From assembly GCA_938036925.1 (NCBI GenBank), contig CALHVU010000046.1:1-53169 (forward strand): a DNA stretch of 53,169 bases, written 5' to 3'. A program made the position numbers and the translations under genes. Positions 49,866-53,169 of this stretch are shown here, piece by piece; within the stretch, counting starts at the first letter, position 1, and the number at the start of each line of letters is the position of its first letter. The notes under the pieces were generated by a model, which was not told the origin of the DNA, made no database searches, and saw nothing but the letters and a program-made list of their open reading frames with translations. The DNA is from an uncultured Atopobium sp. GTDB taxonomy: Bacteria; Actinomycetota; Coriobacteriia; Coriobacteriales; Atopobiaceae.

Positions 49866-51371
49866 TTGGCGCTCTTCAAGAAACATCATTCAAATTCTCT
49901 TAAGAACCCTCCGGAAACTGAGGGTTCTTACAAAACTATTAAGCCTGATCCTGTTGGTACTCAGAGCTTTACCACCCGCATGGCGGCGTTCTTTGCGCTG
50001 ACTGCCGTCATGACGGTATTGGTGCTCATCTCTGTTTTGGGCATTGTGTGGGAAAATCGTTTTACTACTTATACCAGGGAGAACCTACAAAACACCGTTG
50101 ATACTACCGCGCTCAATATGTCTCAGGCATACGCGCGCGCAGAAGGCTGGAATGCCGATGTGCTTTCTATTGCGCGTCAGGCCTCTGCAACCAATTCCGA
50201 TATTGGTATCCAGGTCTTAGATGTTTCTGGCGTGGTTCTGTATGACGACTCGGCGCCAAATGCTCGCCGACCTGGCGGAGAAAGCGCGCTGTCTGGCCCT
50301 CAGACGGGTGACGCCGTGGTTTATGCAGTTGTTCAAAACCTCCAAGGTGAACCTGTGGGCAGCATTAGAATTTGGACGTTTGGTTCAGAGCCGTTCCTGA
50401 CCCAGCGAGACATTGCGTTCCGTAATGGCTCCTACCAGGCAATTAGTCTTGCTGCAGCCATTGCAATCTCGCTTTCTGGACTGATTGGTATTTTGGCTTC
50501 ACGCTCGCTTACCAAGCCGGTACGCCGTATTACCGAGACGGCTGTCCAGATCAGAAGCGGAAATCTTGCAGCTCGTTCAGGCATACGTGGCGAGAATGAA
50601 CTAGGGCGTCTGGGAGAAACCTTCGACGATATGGCGTCTTCACTCGAGAGAGACATTAAGCTTGAACGCCGTCTGACCAGTGATGTTGCACATGAGCTCA
50701 GAACTCCACTTATGGCTATCATGGCCACCGTTGAAGCAATCCAAGACGGTATCTTGCCCGCAGATGAAGAGCGCTTGGAAAACATTGTGTCTGAGAGTAG
50801 ACGTCTTTCTCGCCTGGTAGACGCCATGCTCCACCTCTCAAGGCTTGAGAACGGAAAGACAAAGTTCAACCCAGAAAGCGTCAATGTGGTTGCTATGGTG
50901 GCGAGTCTTGTTGCGGTACAAGAAACGCTCTTTAAGGAAAACAACCGCACGTTGACCTTTGTGGATAAGACACCTGAGGGCAATTGTTTTGTTGATATTG
51001 ATTCGGACATGATTCGAGAAGCCCTGACCAATTTGCTGAGCAATGCCATTCGCTACACCGACGACGGGGGTCATGTTGTTATAACCGTATCAATTGATGA
51101 TACCGATGCGGTTATCTCCGTGACTGATGATGGTATGGGAATTGCTCCTGAGGACATTCCACAGACCTTATCGCGATTCTGGCGTGCAGAAGAAAGCCGC
51201 GAGCGCGCTTCGGGCGGTCTTGGCGTTGGATTGGCAATTACAAAAGAGATTATGGACCGTCATAACGGCACTATCTCGGTAGAATCCGAGCTTGGAAAGG
51301 GCACGACCTTCTCGCTGCATCTTCCTCTGCTTGCCCAAAATAATATCTCTGTAACAGATACTTTGTTGTAG
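49866..51371 (+). CDS. Membrane sensor histidine kinase
   Basis: 501 residues. TM1 (FALTAVMTVLVLISVLGIVW) and TM2 (ISLAAAIAISLSGLIGILAS) bracket an extracytoplasmic sensor of about 130 residues. A HAMP segment and the phospho-acceptor region follow (DVAHELRTPLMAIMATVEAI), then the ATPase boxes: N-box EALTNLLSNAIRY, G1 DDGMGIAPED and G2 GGLGVGLAITKEIM. The start is an apparent TTG at 49866 with a weak ribosome binding site; the next Met is within TM1, so the long form is favoured. With the response regulator before it, this is a complete two-component system; the signal is not known. Confidence 0.93.
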   Translation: MALFKKHHSNSLKNPPETEGSYKTIKPDPVGTQSFTTRMAAFFALTAVMTVLVLISVLGIVWENRFTTYTRENLQNTVDTTALNMSQAYARAEGWNADVLSIARQASATNSDIGIQVLDVSGVVLYDDSAPNARRPGGESALSGPQTGDAVVYAVVQNLQGEPVGSIRIWTFGSEPFLTQRDIAFRNGSYQAISLAAAIAISLSGLIGILASRSLTKPVRRITETAVQIRSGNLAARSGIRGENELGRLGETFDDMASSLERDIKLERRLTSDVAHELRTPLMAIMATVEAIQDGILPADEERLENIVSESRRLSRLVDAMLHLSRLENGKTKFNPESVNVVAMVASLVAVQETLFKENNRTLTFVDKTPEGNCFVDIDSDMIREALTNLLSNAIRYTDDGGHVVITVSIDDTDAVISVTDDGMGIAPEDIPQTLSRFWRAEESRERASGGLGVGLAITKEIMDRHNGTISVESELGKGTTFSLHLPLLAQNNISVTDTLL

Positions 51372-51446
51372 GCCGATTTTTGGGCATTTTGCCGTACAAT
51401 CAAAAGTCCTGCAATACAACGCGCTTTGCGCAGAAGTGAGGTCATT

Positions 51447-52343
51447 GTGGCTGGAGCTGAGCTTCGTCCCGATTCGCACGGTAAGGTTCGCGATATCTAC
51501 GATTGTGGCGACAAACTTTTGATGGTTGCGAGCGATCGCATTAGTGCTTTTGATTTTATTCTCCCCGACGAGATTCCTTTTAAGGGAGAAATTCTGACAC
51601 GTATCAGCGCTTTCTGGTTTAATCGCTTCAAGGACCTTCTGCCTAACCACATGATTTCTGTTTTGCCAGATCAGACTCCTGAGCAGTTTGCAGATTACAC
51701 TGAGTATCTTGCTGGTCGCGCAATGCTGGTAAAGAAAGCACAGACCGTGCCAATCGAGTGCATTGTTCGTGGTTACCTTACTGGTTCTGGCAAAAAGACC
51801 TATGACCAGGACGGTACCGTCTGCGGAATTAAGCTGCCAGATGGCCTGACTGAGGCATCTAAACTTCCTGAGCCAATCTTCACTCCTTCCACTAAGGCTG
51901 AGCTTGGCGATCATGACGAGAATATCTCCTTTGAGCGCTGCTGCGAGATTGTTGGTGAGGATGTTGCTACTCAGCTGAAGGAAGCCTCGCTTGCAATTTA
52001 TAAGGCTGCTGCAGAATATGCTGCAACTCGTGGAATTATTATTGCGGATACCAAATTTGAGTTTGGTTTTATCGACGGAAAACTTACACTTATTGATGAG
52101 TGCCTTACACCTGATTCAAGCCGTTTCTGGCCTGCTGAGGGTTATTCTGAGGGACATGTTCAGCCAAGCTACGACAAACAGTATGTACGCGATTGGCTGA
52201 AAGCCCACTGGGACATGCAAGGAGAGCCACCTCATCTTCCAGAAGAGGTTATTGAGGGCACGTCCGAGCGTTATCGTACAGCATTCCAGATTATTACGGG
52301 AACTGAGTTTGTACCACTGAAGGAGACCAATGTCACTGCGTGA
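51447..52343 (+). CDS. purC: SAICAR synthetase (phosphoribosylaminoimidazole-succinocarboxamide synthase)
   Basis: 298 residues. It joins aspartate to CAIR in purine synthesis, the product being the substrate of PurB. The N-terminal GKVRDIYDCGDKLLMVASDRISAFDFILPDEIPFKG, the IECIVRGYLTGSGKKTY block and LIDECLTPDSSRFWP are diagnostic. Length fits the longer PurC class. GTG 51447 is chosen because GAGG precedes it by five bases. No purine riboswitch is visible in the 75-base leader. It overlaps the next gene by 14 bases. Confidence 0.96.
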   Translation: MAGAELRPDSHGKVRDIYDCGDKLLMVASDRISAFDFILPDEIPFKGEILTRISAFWFNRFKDLLPNHMISVLPDQTPEQFADYTEYLAGRAMLVKKAQTVPIECIVRGYLTGSGKKTYDQDGTVCGIKLPDGLTEASKLPEPIFTPSTKAELGDHDENISFERCCEIVGEDVATQLKEASLAIYKAAAEYAATRGIIIADTKFEFGFIDGKLTLIDECLTPDSSRFWPAEGYSEGHVQPSYDKQYVRDWLKAHWDMQGEPPHLPEEVIEGTSERYRTAFQIITGTEFVPLKETNVTA

Positions 52344-52956
52344 CACCATTACAGGCGCAACCAAAGAAGCGCGTGAGGCTACCGCAAGCCTTTCAAAGAA
52401 AGAAACCTCTGAGGAGACTGAGCGTCCTTCGTATTCCGCTTTTGGTCGCAAATCTGCTGCTACTGCTAAACCAGTGCGAGAGGCAGCTGCGTCTGTACGT
52501 GTGAGTGGCTCCGGCTCTGGCTCCAGTGCTCCAAAGAGCAAAGAGGAGAAGCGTGCTGCACGTGCTCGCCAGCGCGAGCGCGAGGATATTCGTAGTCGCG
52601 GATTTGAGGCTATGCTGCGCGCGGATCCAGACTATCATCGTGCCGAGCGCGTTTGGTGGGTCTTCCTGGGCCTTGGCTTTGTTGCAACCATCATTACACT
52701 GGTGCTTTCGTATATGGTTCCAGAGTCCAGAGACCTGAACACCGGCGTTGGTATGATTTCTGCCATCATGCTGGTCTTTGCTTACTTCTGCATCTTTGGT
52801 TCGGTTGTCTACAGCTTCTTTAAGATGCGTCCTCTTCGCAAGAAGATCGAGGCTAAGGTTGCTGGCATGACCGACAAGAAGCTCAACGATTTCTACCTCG
52901 AACGTCAGGCTGAGTACGACAGAAAGAGAGCCGAGCGCAAGGCTCGTCGCAAGTAG
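52330..52956 (+). CDS. Small two-pass membrane protein of unknown function
   Basis: 208 residues. The first about 110 are polar, rich in Ala, Ser, Glu and Arg, and probably disordered (SGSGSGSSAPKSKEEKRAARARQRERED). Two hydrophobic segments follow (WWVFLGLGFVATIITLVLSYMV and MISAIMLVFAYFCIFGSVVYSFF), with a basic coiled tail (KKLNDFYLERQAEYDRKRAERKARRK). It begins inside the purC coding end, 14 bases of overlap, implying coupled translation. No family recognised. Confidence 0.75.
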   Translation: MSLRDTITGATKEAREATASLSKKETSEETERPSYSAFGRKSAATAKPVREAAASVRVSGSGSGSSAPKSKEEKRAARARQREREDIRSRGFEAMLRADPDYHRAERVWWVFLGLGFVATIITLVLSYMVPESRDLNTGVGMISAIMLVFAYFCIFGSVVYSFFKMRPLRKKIEAKVAGMTDKKLNDFYLERQAEYDRKRAERKARRK

Positions 52957-53035
52957 CAGTTTCGTGCTGCTGCCGGCGCCGTAAGCGATGGTGATATTTG
53001 CGTACGCGAGCCTACGTGAGTAGAATATCCCACAT

Positions 53036-53111
53036 GCCTTCGTAGCTCAGGGGATAGAGCACCGCTCTCCTAAAGCGGGTGTCGGCCGTTCGAATCGGCC
53101 CGGGGGCACCA
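53036..53111 (+). tRNA. tRNA-Arg(CCT)
   Basis: 76 bases with CCA. It starts GCCTTCGTAGCTCAGGGGAT, and the anticodon loop CTCCTAA gives CCT. The acceptor stem has two G-U pairs (T4 and T5). Confidence 0.95.
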
Positions 53112-53119
53112 TTGATTTC

Positions 53120-53150
53120 AAACCGGCAGCTTAGCGCTGTCGGTTTTTCT
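53120..53150 (+). terminator. Terminator after tRNA-Arg
   Basis: A ten-pair stem AACCGGCAGC/GCTGTCGGTT (53121-53130 with 53136-53145, one G-U), then TTTTTC. A standard rho-independent signal. Confidence 0.88.
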
Positions 53151-53169
53151 TTGCTGCAGCGAGTTAGCG

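Noticed and set aside
51372..51446. Purine riboswitch or PurR box before purC
   Set aside because: The 75-base leader shows neither a riboswitch core nor a clear paired operator; only a possible -10 TACAAT.
1..53169. CRISPR arrays, insertion sequences or prophage
   Set aside because: No spaced identical repeats of CRISPR type, no transposase or integrase motifs and no terminal inverted repeats were seen.

Overview
The window spans a chromosomal replication origin and about 26 kb on each side. Its gene set, roughly 45% G+C, GTG/TTG starts and Gram-positive traits (sortase-type surface protein, Tat lipoproteins, SMC/Par-type origin order) suggest an anaerobic Coriobacteriia actinobacterium, most likely of the Atopobium/Lancefieldella/Olsenella group. 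The genus is an inference from gene content, not a database match.

Left arm, mostly minus strand (away from the origin): the end of a TRIC/UPF0126 membrane protein gene; typA; a small unknown acidic protein; a fructose-family PTS operon (IIB, IIC, GatZ-like aldolase subunit) divergent from a LacI-type regulator with two near-identical operators between them; a three-gene ABC importer of the iron/phosphonate type; tRNA-Ala and tRNA-Ile; a DUF151 bifunctional nuclease; a two-gene [FeFe]-hydrogenase/GltD-like oxidoreductase operon; then gyrA, gyrB, a DciA-like protein, recF, dnaN and dnaA.

Origin (about 25.7-27.0 kb): variant DnaA boxes of the form TTnTCAACA lie on both sides of an unusual gene for a stand-alone GHKL ATPase fused to a winged helix. 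A 20-bp repeat present twice abuts that gene's start. To the right, on the plus strand, is the conserved rpmH-rnpA-yidD-yidC-jag-rsmG-parA-parB cluster, with two perfect parS sites.

Right arm: rlmN; D-Ala-D-Ala ligase; a DnaQ-DinG exonuclease/helicase fusion; two overlapping WYL regulators; a membrane M28-like protein with altered metal-site residues; a thioester/Cna-B surface adhesin; a Fur/PerR regulator; a GC-rich, heavily folded stretch without an obvious gene; tRNA-Gly, an M29 aminopeptidase, tRNA-Lys, purB, a Tat lipoprotein, an OmpR/histidine-kinase pair, purC, a small membrane protein and tRNA-Arg.

The most striking signal is spread over the whole window. The octamer TTCTCGCC (often followed by A) occurs 23 times on the two strands, against about 1-2 expected from base composition. 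It occurs in several reading frames, and as inverted pairs that form two terminators. This is the pattern of DNA uptake sequences, which I do not know to be described in this group; a Chi-like role is the main alternative. Other leads are the GHKL-winged-helix gene inside oriC, a hairpin ending two bases before the dnaA start codon, Phe at the GyrA quinolone-resistance position, and the folded region at 44.35-44.70 kb.
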